A DNA stretch of 64,000 nucleotides from CAWKGC01 sp963849005 (GCA_963849005.1 CAWKGC010000021.1:372001-436000); one strand, 5' to 3'; shown: positions 10,028 through 19,298, numbered from the stretch's first letter. The notes: generated by a model not told the origin, from the letters alone. Program-made: numbers and translations.

Positions 10028-11173
10028 ATGCTGAGTTTCGATGAAGAGACGCCCGTGACCCCCAGCCTGGGACTGCAGATGGTGCAGCCCTCGCCCAAGA
10101 GTCCCGCGCTGCCTCCCGCTTCCTTTGCCACCGGCACCGGTGCAGAAGGCCGCCACACCCGCGTGAGGGCCGAGGACAAGCGCGTCATCAACGCCGACAC
10201 CGACGTGAACCAGCTGGTGCCCTTCAAGTACAAGTGGGCGTGGGAGAAGTACATCGCCGGCTGCGCCAACCACTGGATGCCGCAGGAAGTGAACATGAAC
10301 CGCGACATCGCGCTCTGGAAGAACCCCAACGGGCTGACAGACGACGAGCGGCTCATCGTGAAGCGGAACCTCGGCTTCTTCGTCACGGCCGATTCGCTTG
10401 CCGCCAACAACATCGTGCTGGGCACCTACCGCCACATCACCGCGCCCGAGTGCCGCCAGTACCTGCTGCGCCAGGCCTTCGAGGAGGCGATCCACACCCA
10501 CGCCTACCAGTACATCGCGGAGTCCCTGGGCCTGGACGAAAGCGAGATCTTCGCCGCGTACAAGGAAGTGAAGTGCATCCGCGACAAGGACGACTTCCTG
10601 ATCCCGTTCATCGACACGCTGACGGACCCGACCTTCAAGACCGGCACGCCGGAGAACGACCAGAAGCTGCTGAGGAGCCTGATCGTCTTCGCCTGCATCA
10701 TGGAAGGCCTCTTCTTCTACGTGGGCTTCGTGCAGATCCTCTCGCTGGGCCGGCAGAACAAGATGACGGGCGCCGCCGAGCAGTACCAGTACATCCTTCG
10801 CGACGAGTCGATGCACTGCAACTTCGGCATCGACCTCATCAACACCATCAAGAACGAGAACCCGCACCTCTGGACGCCGGAGTTCCGCCGCGAGATGACG
10901 GAGCTGATGCACAAGGCGGTGGACCTGGAATACGCCTATGCCGAGGACACCATGCCTCGCGGCGTGCTTGGTTTGAACGCCTCGATGTTCAAGGAGTACC
11001 TGCGGTTCATTGCCAATCGGCGTTGCCAGCAGATCGGCCTTGATGTCCAAGTTCCCGGCGCCACCAACCCGTTCCCCTGGATGTCAGAGCTCATCGATCT
11101 CAAGAAGGAGAAGAACTTCTTCGAGACTCGGGTCATTGAATATCAGACGGGTGGGGCGCTTAGCTGGGATTAG
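10028..11173 (+). CDS. nrdB: Ribonucleoside-diphosphate reductase, beta subunit
   Basis: 381 residues; it generates and stores the tyrosyl radical used by NrdA. Diiron ligands are all present with the right spacing: Asp122 (TADSLAANN), Glu153 and His156 (FEEAIHTHAY), Glu226 (ACIMEGLFF), Glu260 and His263 (RDESMHCNFG). The radical tyrosine is Tyr160, four residues after His156 as in E. coli (H118/Y122). AGGAGTG lies about 6 bases before ATG 10028. It is separated from nrdA by four other genes, an unusual split, and has its own NrdR-type control upstream of the HNH-like gene. Confidence 0.95.
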   Translation: MLSFDEETPVTPSLGLQMVQPSPKSPALPPASFATGTGAEGRHTRVRAEDKRVINADTDVNQLVPFKYKWAWEKYIAGCANHWMPQEVNMNRDIALWKNPNGLTDDERLIVKRNLGFFVTADSLAANNIVLGTYRHITAPECRQYLLRQAFEEAIHTHAYQYIAESLGLDESEIFAAYKEVKCIRDKDDFLIPFIDTLTDPTFKTGTPENDQKLLRSLIVFACIMEGLFFYVGFVQILSLGRQNKMTGAAEQYQYILRDESMHCNFGIDLINTIKNENPHLWTPEFRREMTELMHKAVDLEYAYAEDTMPRGVLGLNASMFKEYLRFIANRRCQQIGLDVQVPGATNPFPWMSELIDLKKEKNFFETRVIEYQTGGALSWD

Positions 11174-11192
11174 ATTATTCTTCGGTGTAAAT

Positions 11193-11224
11193 GAAAACGG
11201 CCACGTATGGGTGGCCGTTTTCTT
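11193..11224 (+). terminator. Rho-independent terminator of nrdB
   Basis: GAAAACGGCCAC (11193-11204) pairs with GTGGCCGTTTTC (11211-11222) around a 6-base loop, with the T-tract built into the 3' arm. Confidence 0.85.
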
Positions 11225-11308
11225 TTCGCACCTTCAATAGTAGCTGCGATTCTCGCCTCGAAGTGGCCGCCCATTCGCCCGTTGAAGTTGAGCGTGCGCG
11301 AGGGGGAA

Positions 11309-11674
11309 ATGACGCAGTGGGGCTTCATCCTCAACCTGTTCGGCACGGGCTACCCGATGAGCCGCCGCGGCACGCTCTACTGGAGCGCGATCGACGCCGA
11401 TTGCCCTGCGCCCGACGGCAAGGTGCGCTTCATGATCGGCCCGATCTACGTCTCGGCCACCTCGGGTCCCGACCAGGGGGCCTACCGCAACGAGACGCTC
11501 TACAACTTCTACGACGCCTATGCGGCCGAGCGCCCCAAGGCCAAGTATCCCGACGAATACCAGTACGTGGTGATCGGCGACAAGTGGATCCGGCGCGAGG
11601 TGCGCAACATGAATACCGTGGACGTGGCGGTCCCGGTGGTCCACGCGCCGCCGCCGCCGGGTTCCGCGCGTTAG
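11309..11674 (+). CDS. Hypothetical protein
   Basis: 121 residues starting MTQWGFILNLFGTGYP. I chose ATG 11309, preceded by GAGGGGG; an in-frame ATG at 11207 lies inside the nrdB terminator. The protein has no signal peptide, is rich in aromatic residues (TLYNFYDAYAAERP, YQYVVIGDKWIRREV) and ends in a proline stretch (VHAPPPPGSAR). I do not recognise the family. Confidence 0.55.
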   Translation: MTQWGFILNLFGTGYPMSRRGTLYWSAIDADCPAPDGKVRFMIGPIYVSATSGPDQGAYRNETLYNFYDAYAAERPKAKYPDEYQYVVIGDKWIRREVRNMNTVDVAVPVVHAPPPPGSAR

Positions 11675-11729
11675 CCGCCAGCGGGAAGGCTGGCTGGAAT
11701 CCGGGAATTAACGTGTGTAAACTGCGTCA

Positions 11730-13505
11730 ATGACCGCCACCCCGACAGGCGTTACGGCACCATTCGCAGCAGGCGAGCTCGTCCACCTCGAGTCCCGGCT
11801 TCCGCTATTGGGACGACGCGAATTGGGCGAGGAACTCTCGCCGCTGCTGGCACGCCTTCAAGTGCTGGTTCCGGCCGGGGAGCGAGGCGCATTTGCGAAG
11901 CCGCGCTCTCGATCTGCCGTCGCATCTATGCGAATGCGCGTTCCATCGATGCGCTTCCGCTCGCCCGTGCGGTGTTGGCGCAGGCCACGCTGGCGAACGA
12001 CCCTGTCCTCATGCGGCGTGCCTCGACCGCATGCGGCTTGCTTCTTGCCGACTCGGCCGACATTGCGGGAGCCCTCGAGCAACACGTGCAGTCGCTGCGC
12101 CTGGCATCGGCTGCCGGCGATGCCGTCGAGATGAGCCGCACGTGGAACAACATCGGGTTGGCTCTGTCCGTTTCGGGCAATCACGACATGGCCAGGCTGA
12201 GTTACCTGCGAGCCTTGGCACTCGTGCGAGGACGACGACGGTCCTGTCTACAGTCGCTATGCGGCATGCGCCAACCTGGCAAACAGCCTTTGCTCGCTGG
12301 GCGAAACCAGGGAAGGGCTGGAGTACGCGAACCGCGCCCTGGAAGAACTGATCCCCGCCTATGTCGAGCAGGACTCCTATGGCGTGATGATCCTGCATCG
12401 CAACCTGGTCCGCCTGTTGGTTTCTTCAAGGCGTGTCGAGGAGGCGGAGCCGCATGTCGCCGTGGTTGCCACGCTGGCAACCCAGGTCAAGACGCCGCGC
12501 GCCTTCATCACGGCGGCGACGACTCGCGCGGCCTACGAGATCGCCGTCGGGCGTTCCGACCTCGCGCTGACGCGGCTGGACGGCGCGCTTTCCAGGGCCC
12601 GCGAGATGCCGGGCGTCCTGCAAGACACCCTGGCCTGCGTCATCCACGCGGAAGAAGCGGTAGGCAATGCCGAAGGCGCCTTGGTGCGCATCCAGGAACT
12701 CTCCGACCACCTGCACAGCTTCGCGGTCAAGCGGGCACGTGAGCACATCGAGCTCGCGGCCGTCGCAACGACGTCGTACGCGGATGGCGACCAGCAGTGG
12801 GAACAACAGCGGGCGAGATTGACCGCGAGGATCGCGCCGCCCGCGCAGCCAGAAGGATGGGAGACGCTTCGGCGCCTTGCCATCAGCGCGGCGTTGCGCA
12901 TGGACAAGACCGGTTGGCACGGGATGCGCGTTGGCGCGCTCACCAAGGGGCTTGCGCTCGCGTGGGGCTCACCTCCCCTCGAGGCGCTCCGGTACGGGCT
13001 GGCTGCCGAGCTTCACGACATCGGCATGACGTCGGTTCCCGAGTCGATCCTTGCGAAGAGCGGCCTGCTCACCGATGGCGAGCTCGCCGTTGCGCGTCGC
13101 CACGTGGAGGCCGGGAGCGAGATTCTCCGCGACAACCATCACCCGCAGATGCTGGCGGCGCAGGACGTCGCCAGGTATCACCACGCGTGGTGGGACGGCA
13201 ATGGTTATCCGGCCAGGGTCGGCGGGCGATTCATTCCCTTGCCGGCACGGATGTGCGCCCTCGCGGACGCTTACGACGCGATGGTCTGCGGCCTGTCGGG
13301 GCACGCCCCGGTCACCATGGATGCCGCGCTGGAGGAAATCAATCGTGCGTCGGGAACGCAATTCGACCCGGACCTGGCGCGGTGCTTCGACGCGTTCATC
13401 CGGCGCGAGACGGAGGAGCGCGGCGTCGACCGCTCTTCAAGCCCGGGCATGGAAGGTTTCCAGGAACTGATCCGGTCGCTGCAGGAAGACCGCGGGTTCA
13501 TTTGA
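11730..13505 (+). CDS. TPR-region/HD-GYP-like signalling protein (two frameshifts)
   Basis: About 590 residues once two breaks are repaired. The N-terminal two thirds are alpha-helical, TPR-like repeats (for example TWNNIGLALSVSGNHDMARL and YANRALEELIPAYVEQ). The C-terminal third is an HD-GYP-like phosphohydrolase: LHDIGM (HD pair), HVEAGSEIL, YHHAWWDGNGYP and RMCALADAYDAM. The canonical Lys of HDxGK is Met here, so c-di-GMP hydrolysis is plausible but not assured. Breaks lie near 11896 (restored by reading GCGGAAG for GCGAAG) and near 12227. A LuxR-type regulator follows after 13 bases, suggesting one operon. Confidence 0.72.
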
Positions 13506-13518
13506 GGAGGACAAGAAC

Positions 13519-14457
13519 ATGGAAGAAAAAGACCAGACGATGCTGAAGCTGCTGTCGCAGGGAGCTTCGGCGAAGCACATGGCCCGCGAGATGGGCTACC
13601 AGGAAGGCACCGTGCGGGTGTATCTCCACAAGATGTACAAGAAGATCGGCGTTGCGAACAAGACCGACGCGGTCATCTGGTACCTTTCGAAGGGCCGCGC
13701 GAAGGCCGACCGCGCCGGGGCAAAGTCGGTGACGGTCCAGGCCGAGGGGGCGGAGGAGTCTTTCGGCGACGTGGCCACGCGAACATCCTTGTATTCGTCC
13801 CTGGGTGTCATGGGCGTCTTCCTCGGGGCGTATGGGCGCGTGTGGGAGGTCGCCTCGCGCCTCAAGGGTTTGCAGGTGGACGCGGAATTGGGCGCCCGTC
13901 GGACCCGTTCCCGCCGGCTCTGGCGGGCGCTCCTCGAGGGCGACGGCGCCTATGCGAAACGACTTTACGATGAAGACGAGGGCAACGCGCTGCTTCTCGA
14001 TTCGCCCCCGGACGCGGTGATGCTGCTCTGCCTGCTGTCGATCGGCGGTTACACGACGGCGGCCGATCGCCTTGCCGGCAAGCTCACGCGCAAGCGCAAG
14101 GCCGGCTTCGCCATCTCCGCGAGCGAGCACACGCTGGTGCGCTCGCTTCGCGATGCCCTCGATGGCAAGGAAGACGCGCTCGCGAGCCTCTACCACCTTG
14201 CGGCCGAGCAATCGACTTCGCCGGTGCTCCGCCACCTCGCGATGGTGGCGCTTTACTACGCCTACCGGGCGCGCAAGGACCTGGGCCGCGCGCGTGAAAC
14301 GGCGAACGCCATCTGGACCGAGGCGGAAGCCACCCACCAGCATTTGCGGGCAATGGGTGAACGTCCCCTCGGGCGGGAGTCTGCCGTCCCGCCGCCTGAA
14401 GGACTGCGTGCGAAAGGCCTGGCCGCCTATCGCGAAAAGGTGACGGCCGCCCGCTAG
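13519..14457 (+). CDS. LuxR-type helix-turn-helix regulator
   Basis: 312 residues. A GerE/LuxR helix-turn-helix sits at the very N-terminus (residues 5-60): LLSQGASAKHMAREMGYQEG followed by TVRVYLHKMYKKIGVANKTD, ending in an A-V-I-W-Y-L segment. The remainder is helical without a receiver or autoinducer-binding domain that I can recognise; it may be repeat-like (TAADRLAGKLTRKRK, DLGRARETANAIWTEAEA). AGGAGG lies 10 bases before ATG 13519. The pairing with the upstream HD-GYP protein suggests a dedicated signalling output. Confidence 0.75.
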   Translation: MEEKDQTMLKLLSQGASAKHMAREMGYQEGTVRVYLHKMYKKIGVANKTDAVIWYLSKGRAKADRAGAKSVTVQAEGAEESFGDVATRTSLYSSLGVMGVFLGAYGRVWEVASRLKGLQVDAELGARRTRSRRLWRALLEGDGAYAKRLYDEDEGNALLLDSPPDAVMLLCLLSIGGYTTAADRLAGKLTRKRKAGFAISASEHTLVRSLRDALDGKEDALASLYHLAAEQSTSPVLRHLAMVALYYAYRARKDLGRARETANAIWTEAEATHQHLRAMGERPLGRESAVPPPEGLRAKGLAAYREKVTAAR

Positions 14458-14473
14458 GGCAAACGGCCGTCGG

Positions 14474-14653
14474 TCACCGTACTTTCGGCATTACCAGCAC
14501 GGAATTCACGTCGCCACCGGCGATGAACGCCAGCTCGAGTTCTTCGAGTTGGCGCGGTTCATTCGTGTTCGTGAGCCGCTTGTCGGATCGTACGTCGCGG
14601 ATTTCGCAGGTAACTTCGTTGCCGAGCTCGAGCAATTCCTTGGTTTGCGCCAT
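14474..14653 (-). CDS. Small peptide precursor with double-glycine leader
   Basis: 59 residues, convergent with the LuxR-type gene. The sequence up to residue 47 ends in QLEELELAFIAGG, which matches the double-glycine leader consensus at positions -12 Leu, -8 Glu, -7 Leu, -4 Ile, -2 Gly and -1 Gly. Cleavage after Gly47 would release a 12-residue peptide, DVNSVLVMPKVR. Such leaders are cut by C39 peptidase-ABC exporters that secrete bacteriocins and signalling peptides. A matching promoter (14702-14730) and an upstream GGAGA support expression. No C39 exporter is visible in this window. A fortuitous GG is possible, and the leader is longer than average. Confidence 0.6.
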   Translation of the reverse strand: MAQTKELLELGNEVTCEIRDVRSDKRLTNTNEPRQLEELELAFIAGGDVNSVLVMPKVR

Positions 14654-14701
14654 GTGATTTCTCCGATTGGATGTGGAGGGCCGGGCGGCCGCTCCGTCCC
14701 G

Positions 14702-14730
14702 AGTATTGCAAATGTTAATTGACAGATCAA
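14702..14730 (-). promoter_or_regulatory. Promoter of the double-glycine peptide gene
   Basis: On the minus strand TTGATC (14730-14725), a 17-base spacer and AATACT (14707-14702). It lies in a locally AT-rich stretch and gives a leader of about 40 bases before ATG 14653. Confidence 0.55.
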
Positions 14731-15150
14731 CACAATTAACCCATGCTAATTACGGGGAAGAAATCAGCGAGTCCATGCATGCACAAGGGAGATGTGGCGT
14801 GTCCAAAGTGACCCCGCCCGGGCTGTCCGGCAAAGACCAGGGCGACGGTGGAAAAGGCCGCGCTGCAAAGCCCAGGCTCCTCAACTGGCCGTTCGAGCAG
14901 TTCGCCGAATTTCGAAACCAGCTCGCGAAATCGCGCTCTGAACACTTTCGAGCACGATACCGAGGCCAGGCGAAAGCCCGAGGACAAGCCGCGACAGCAG
15001 CCTGGACGTGACGAAGTCGCAGAGCAAGGATCGGCCGGTCGATCCTGAGAAGTGATCGGTATCCCGTCGCAGGGCTGCCGCAGCGCCGTGGCGACGAAGG
15101 CCCCTTGCATCGGAAAGCAAGGCCGGCCGAACCGGAGCCGCTCCCCGACC
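14731..15150. other. Region without a supported gene
   Basis: About 420 bases between the peptide-gene promoter and the stop of the cyclic-nucleotide-binding gene. Reading frames exist on both strands, but none shows a family pattern, a convincing ribosome site or a clear start. A GGATCG/CGATCC inverted repeat lies near 15028-15045. It may hold decayed coding sequence, but I see nothing that can be named. Confidence 0.4.
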
Positions 15151-15645
15151 TCAGCCCAGGGCATGGGCCCACGCCGCCTTCATTTCGTCCGCGCCGACGT
15201 GGGCGCGGAAAAGCCGCTCGTCTGCGGCACGAAGGCGCCTGCTGAGTTCGCGCGCGATGTTCATCTGGATCAGCGCGAACTGCTGTATGTGGGTCTCGCA
15301 AAGCTGGTACAGGCTCCTCGCCGACAGCTCGATCGCGGTGCACGGCACGATCGCAAGCACGGAGGCGCTGCGCGGGAACAGGTCGAGGAGGGCCATCTCG
15401 CCGAAGCAGTCGCCGGCGTGCAGCCGCGCGAGCGCGTGCGGTTGGCCTTCCCAGTGCTTGAGCAACGAGACCTCGCCCGTTTCCAGCACGTACATGGACT
15501 CGGCCCTGTCGCCCTCGCGAAAGAAATACTCGCCCGGCGCGACGGCCACCGTCGCCGCGGCTTCGACGAGCCCGGCCAGCACGTCGTCGCGGATCCCGCC
15601 GAAGATCGGCATGGCCTGAAGTGCTTCGATGCGCGTGGGCTGCAT
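15151..15645 (-). CDS. Cyclic nucleotide-binding domain protein (Crp-like, no DNA-binding domain)
   Basis: 164 residues made of one cNMP-binding beta-barrel: FREGDRAESMYVLETGEVSL, then HAGDCFGEMALLDLFPRSAS, which is the phosphate-binding cassette (FGEMAL...RSAS). A C-terminal helix follows, but there is no helix-turn-helix, so it differs from full Crp/Fnr regulators and may act as a ligand-sensing partner. GGGGGAGGCGCC precedes the ATG at 15645. Confidence 0.82.
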   Translation of the reverse strand: MQPTRIEALQAMPIFGGIRDDVLAGLVEAAATVAVAPGEYFFREGDRAESMYVLETGEVSLLKHWEGQPHALARLHAGDCFGEMALLDLFPRSASVLAIVPCTAIELSARSLYQLCETHIQQFALIQMNIARELSRRLRAADERLFRAHVGADEMKAAWAHALG

Positions 15646-15784
15646 GGCGCCTCCCCCCGGGAATGTCCCGGACCTGGCGTCGATCTTAGCCCCTGTTGGC
15701 CGTGGGCGAAACGCCGGCTTGGGGACTACGATTCGCGCGTGCGTTGCGAAGCTCGCCTCTGCGGGCCGGTAGCGGCTCGAGGCA

Positions 15785-16820
15785 CTACGCGACCGGTCTT
15801 CCCGAGTGCAGCGCGCCGCGATCCATGCTCATGTTCGCGAAGCAGCTGCGGTATTCGGCGGGCGTCATGCCGGTGTGCCGCTTGAAGAGGCTCCGGAAGA
15901 AGGCGACGTCCTCGTAGCCGATCTTCTCGCAAACAGTCTGGATCGGCACGTTGCCGCTTTCCAGCAGTTCCCTGGCGGCCGACATGCGCAGGGTCTGGAT
16001 GTACTCGCCCGGCAGCCGTCCCGTCGCCGCCTTGAAGTGGCGGATCAGCGTGCGCGGGCTCATTCCCATCTCGGCCGCCAGGTCGTCGATCGACACGCCG
16101 CGGTCGAAGTGCTTCTGCAGGTATTGCTCGGCGTGCCTGATCCTGTCGTCGGAATGCGGGCGCGACAGGGGCACGACGGAATAGCCCGCCTGGCTGCTGC
16201 GCGGCATGCTGACCAGCATCGACTTGGCGCATTGCAGCGCGACCTCATGGCCGCAGAATTTCTCCACGAGGTAGAGGCTGACGTCGATCGAGGCATAGAG
16301 GCCGCCGCTGCAGAGCATGCGGCCATCCTCGGTCACGAACTGCTCCGGGAGCCAAGTCACCTTCGGGTAGCGCTTGCGCATGGCCTCGGCCACCGCCCAG
16401 TGCGTGGTCGCCTGTTTGCCGTCGAGCAAGCCGGCCTCCGCAAGGAACGCGACGCCCGAGCAGATCCCTGCGATGTACGCGCCGCGCGCATGCCATTTCC
16501 GCAAGCCACGGCAGGAGGGCGGTGTTGCGCGCGATCCGCTCCTGCAGGTCGAGCCCGGAGGCGGGCAGGACGATGATGTCGGTCTTGCGGATGTCGCGTA
16601 TCGCGCACTGCGGCGTGAGGCCCAGCGAGCAGAGGCTTTGCACCATCTTCCCGTCGATCGAGGCAACGCGCACCCTGAAGCGCGGCTCCTCTTTCTCGCC
16701 ATGCAGCCGGTTCCACAGCAGGCCCGCGGAATGGAACACCTCGATCGGCCCGATCGCGGTCGAGGGATAGCCGCCGTCCAGCAGGAGGACGGTGACGTCG
16801 AGCACCTTGGCCTTATTCAT
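15785..16820 (-). CDS. GlxA-type transcriptional regulator (DJ-1/PfpI plus AraC HTH; one frameshift)
   Basis: About 345 residues. The N-terminal DJ-1/PfpI domain begins VTVLLLDGGYPSTAIGPIEV and contains the nucleophile-elbow equivalent YIAGICSGVAFLAEAGLL; the C-terminal third is an AraC-type double helix-turn-helix (DRGVSIDDLAAEMGMSPRTL, then KIGYEDVAFFRSLFKRHTGM). The frame breaks near 16500: one extra G in GCGGAAATGG shifts AKWHARGAYIAGICSG. ATG 16820 overlaps the stop of the VOC gene by 8 bases, so the regulator is the distal gene of a VOC-regulator operon. Confidence 0.85.
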
Positions 16821-17238
16821 GCATGCTCCCCGCCAGCGGTTCCCACAAGCCGACGTGCGCGCCGACCGGATCGACGATGACGGCGTTGCGCGCGATGCCG
16901 ACGACGACGAAGGGCGGCACCAGCACCATGCCGCCGTTCGCGGTGACATGCCGCACCACCTCGTCCATGTCGTCCACGCGGATGTATGGCGTCCAGTGCG
17001 ACGGCACGCCGTTGTCTAGGTGCGTTCGGTTCAACTGGTACAGCGAGCCGACGTCGCGCCTGTGCAGGCGCAAGCGCGTGAAGCTGCCGCCGTTCGCCCT
17101 GGCTTCGCTGCCAGTCCAGCCGAACACGCGGCAATAGAAATCCTTCGCGGTGCCGGCATCGCTTGCGGCGAGATCGACCCAGCAGAACCGGCCGGCCTCG
17201 GCGTCGATTGGCGATTGGATGGCCGAGTTGTCCTGCAT
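16813..17238 (-). CDS. VOC family protein (glyoxalase/bleomycin resistance-like)
   Basis: 141 residues with two betaalphabetabetabeta modules. The first contains GRFCWVDLAASDAGTAKDFY and VFGWTG; the second HWTPYIRVDDMDEVVRHV, NGGMVLVPPFVV and VIVDPVGAHVGLWEP, a metal-site-like Glu replaced by a Gly-Leu-Trp-Glu end. This matches the AraC-neighbour VOC family (YdcJ/CarB-like). The enzymatic role is unknown. Upstream of the GlxA-type regulator and overlapping it. Confidence 0.82.
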   Translation of the reverse strand: MQDNSAIQSPIDAEAGRFCWVDLAASDAGTAKDFYCRVFGWTGSEARANGGSFTRLRLHRRDVGSLYQLNRTHLDNGVPSHWTPYIRVDDMDEVVRHVTANGGMVLVPPFVVVGIARNAVIVDPVGAHVGLWEPLAGSMHE

Positions 17239-17296
17239 TGGTCTTCTCCGGAAAAGAGAGGCGCCACCGGTGCCTCCGCCCGGCGGCGCCAGGCGC

Positions 17297-17572
17297 TCAG
17301 GCGTTCGCCGTGAACGGATCGATCATGCTTTTCACTTCGCTGATCTTGGTCGCCGGGAAGCCGCTCAGCTTCGCGTGCTCGCGCACCGAGTCCTCGCCGT
17401 CGGCGAGGTAGACGCAAAAGGTCTTCTCTGCCACGACGAAGGACTGCAGCCACTGCGCCTTGCCGGCCAGCTTCGCCAGCGCGGCGTTCGAGGTCGCCGC
17501 CGCGCCCTTGAGATCTTCCCTGTTCATGCTGCCGACGCCGGGAATGTCGCGTTCGATCACATAGCGTTTCAT
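17297..17572 (-). CDS. DUF4242 domain-containing protein
   Basis: 91 residues starting MKRYVIERDIPGVGSMNRED, followed by AGKAQWLQSFVVAEKTFCVY and LADGEDSVREHAKLSGFPAT, the classic small alpha/beta DUF4242 pattern (a predicted nickel-binding ferredoxin-like fold). I chose ATG 17572, because AGGAC then has a proper spacing; ATG 17578 is an alternative. It precedes the VOC and GlxA-type genes on the same strand and may be their operon leader. Confidence 0.8.
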   Translation of the reverse strand: MKRYVIERDIPGVGSMNREDLKGAAATSNAALAKLAGKAQWLQSFVVAEKTFCVYLADGEDSVREHAKLSGFPATKISEVKSMIDPFTANA

Positions 17573-17701
17573 GGTCATTGTCCTGTTGCAGTTGGTGGGG
17601 CGACCAATGTCGTCGAATCCGCGCTTGCCCACCAGATGGCATTAATGACTATTAGCAGTGGTGATTATGCCACGGGCCGCGGCGAGCGCGCCCGAGGCAC
17701 G

Positions 17702-18585
17702 TCAATCGTGCTGGTAAGCGGGCAGCGGCTTGCCGCAATGCTTGCAGAAGAGTGCTTCGGTGTCGTGGCCTTCGGTCAGGCAATCGGCGCACGTGCGCGT
17801 CGTGACCTTCCGCCCGAAGCGGTGCGCCGTCATCTCGGCGGTGACGATGCCGGTGGGCACGGCGAGGATGCCCCAGCCCATCAGCATCATGCACGACGCG
17901 ATCAGGCGGCCGAGGTCGGTCTTCGGCGTGATGTCGCCGAAGCCGACGGTGGTGATCGTCGTGATGCCCCAGTAGATCGCGATCGGGATGCTGGTGAAGC
18001 CGTTCGCGGGACCTTCGACGACGTACATCAGGGTCCCCGCGACGGTGACGGTGACCAGCACGAAGCCGATGAAGACGGTGATCTTGCGCCGGCTGGCGGC
18101 AAGGCCTCGCCGAGCATGCCGAATTCGGACACGTAGGCGCTCAGCTTGAGGATGCGGAAGATGCGCAGCAGCCGCAGCATGCGCACGTCGATCAGCGCGC
18201 TGGCCTCCGGCACGAAGAACGCTAGGTAGGTCGGCAGCACCGCCAGCAGGTCGACGATGCCGTAGAAGCTGGTCGCGTAGCGCCACGGATGCCGGACGCA
18301 AGAGAGCCGCAGCACGTACTCGACGGTGAAGAGCAGGGTGAATCCCCATTCGAGCACGTTGAACAGCGTGTCGTAGCGCGCGGAAATCGATTGCACGCTG
18401 TCGAGGATCACCACCGCCACGCTGGCGAGGATCGCTGCGATCAGCACGAGGTCGAAGAGCCGGCCCGCGCGCGTGTCGGCCTCGAAGATGATCGTGTAGA
18501 GCCGCAGGCGCCACGGCTCTTCCGGCCGGCCGAGGCGCGCGGCCTCTTCCGATTGGGCGATGGCGGCGGGGGATGGCGGGGCCAC
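17702..18585 (-). CDS. Voltage-gated K+ channel-type ion transporter (one frameshift)
   Basis: About 295 residues, starting at GTG 18585. Membrane segments: S1 near LFDLVLIAAILASVAVVIL, S2/S3 in FNVLEWGFTLLFTVEYVLRL and SFYGIVDLLAVLPTYLAFF, an arginine-bearing S4 (RMLRLLRIFRILKL), then S5, the selectivity filter TTITTVGFGD and S6. The C-terminus carries a zinc-ribbon-like CADC...CKHC pair. The break near 18105 is repaired by one extra C, giving GEALAASRRKITVF. It is a homotetrameric inner-membrane potassium channel by family. Confidence 0.88.
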
Positions 18586-18593
18586 CGCCGGTC

Positions 18594-19154
18594 TCAGTTC
18601 AGGTCACCGTCCTTGTAGTACTTGGTGCCCTTGGCGGTGAGCTCGAGCGCAAGGCTGTCTCCGGTGAGCTGGTACAGCCAGACGCCCGGTGACACGGCAA
18701 CCGCGCCCTGGTAAGAGGCGCCCGTGCCGCCGACCTTGGCGGACGCGGTCGCCTGCGCGCCGAGTTCCCACCCGGAGTTCACGAAATCGTTGAACGCCTT
18801 CTCGGTCTCGAACACCCAGACCAGCCGGAACTTCTTCACGCCGAAGCCCAGCCCCGCCTGGACCTCGGCCATGCTCATGTAGGTCGTGGCCTTGGTCTTG
18901 TTGTTCACGGCGATGCCTTTGCCCGAGCCGCCCCCGGCAACCAGGATCTTCATGCCGAAGTTGTTGAATACGGCGTAGCCGGCGGCGGACTCGACGGCCT
19001 TGCGCGCCGAGGGCTGCACCTTGTACACCGCGGCGAGCGCCTCCTGCGCGGCCTTGCGCACATCCGCCTGTTTTTCCGCCTTGGTTGCACCAAGCGCGAG
19101 GCCGGAAGCCGCCAGCGAGAAAGCCGTTGCCAGGATCATCATGCGGCGTTTCAT
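18594..19154 (-). CDS. SYLF (YSC84-like) lipid-binding domain protein, exported
   Basis: 186 residues. A signal peptide (MKRRMMILATAFSLAASGLA) is followed by a SYLF domain: AAGYAVFNNFGMKILVAGGG, SGKGIAVNNKTKATTYMSMA and QAGLGFGVKKFRLVWVFETE. The family binds phospholipid; in bacteria the protein is usually periplasmic and of unknown function. ATG 19154 has a ribosome site GGGAAC. It lies 9 bases from the channel start on the same strand. Confidence 0.85.
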   Translation of the reverse strand: MKRRMMILATAFSLAASGLALGATKAEKQADVRKAAQEALAAVYKVQPSARKAVESAAGYAVFNNFGMKILVAGGGSGKGIAVNNKTKATTYMSMAEVQAGLGFGVKKFRLVWVFETEKAFNDFVNSGWELGAQATASAKVGGTGASYQGAVAVSPGVWLYQLTGDSLALELTAKGTKYYKDGDLN

Positions 19155-19256
19155 GTTCCCTCCGATTCGATGGGTTTGTCGGCAGTTCTGGTGTGGTGGC
19201 GCGACGCGAGGCGCCATTGGCCTTCTGCATCTTCGGCGCGGCAGGCCGGCTCACCA

Positions 19257-19298
19257 TTGATGCGTGTCAATACGATGCCGGGATCGAGGGGCTAAATA
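19257..19298 (+). promoter_or_regulatory. FNR-type operator with AT-rich -10
   Basis: TTGATGCGTGTCAA (19257-19270) is an FNR/ANR-like palindrome. After 22 bases comes TAAATA (19293-19298) in a strikingly AT-rich patch. The geometry is close to the sites at 7547, 40849 and 60770. The downstream gene is the DUF2092 protein at 19392, with a leader of about 85 bases. Confidence 0.55.

Noticed and set aside
14667..15011. A 114-residue plus-strand frame beside the peptide gene
   Set aside because: No ribosome site, no recognisable motif, and it overlaps the minus-strand promoter; possibly decayed but not supported.
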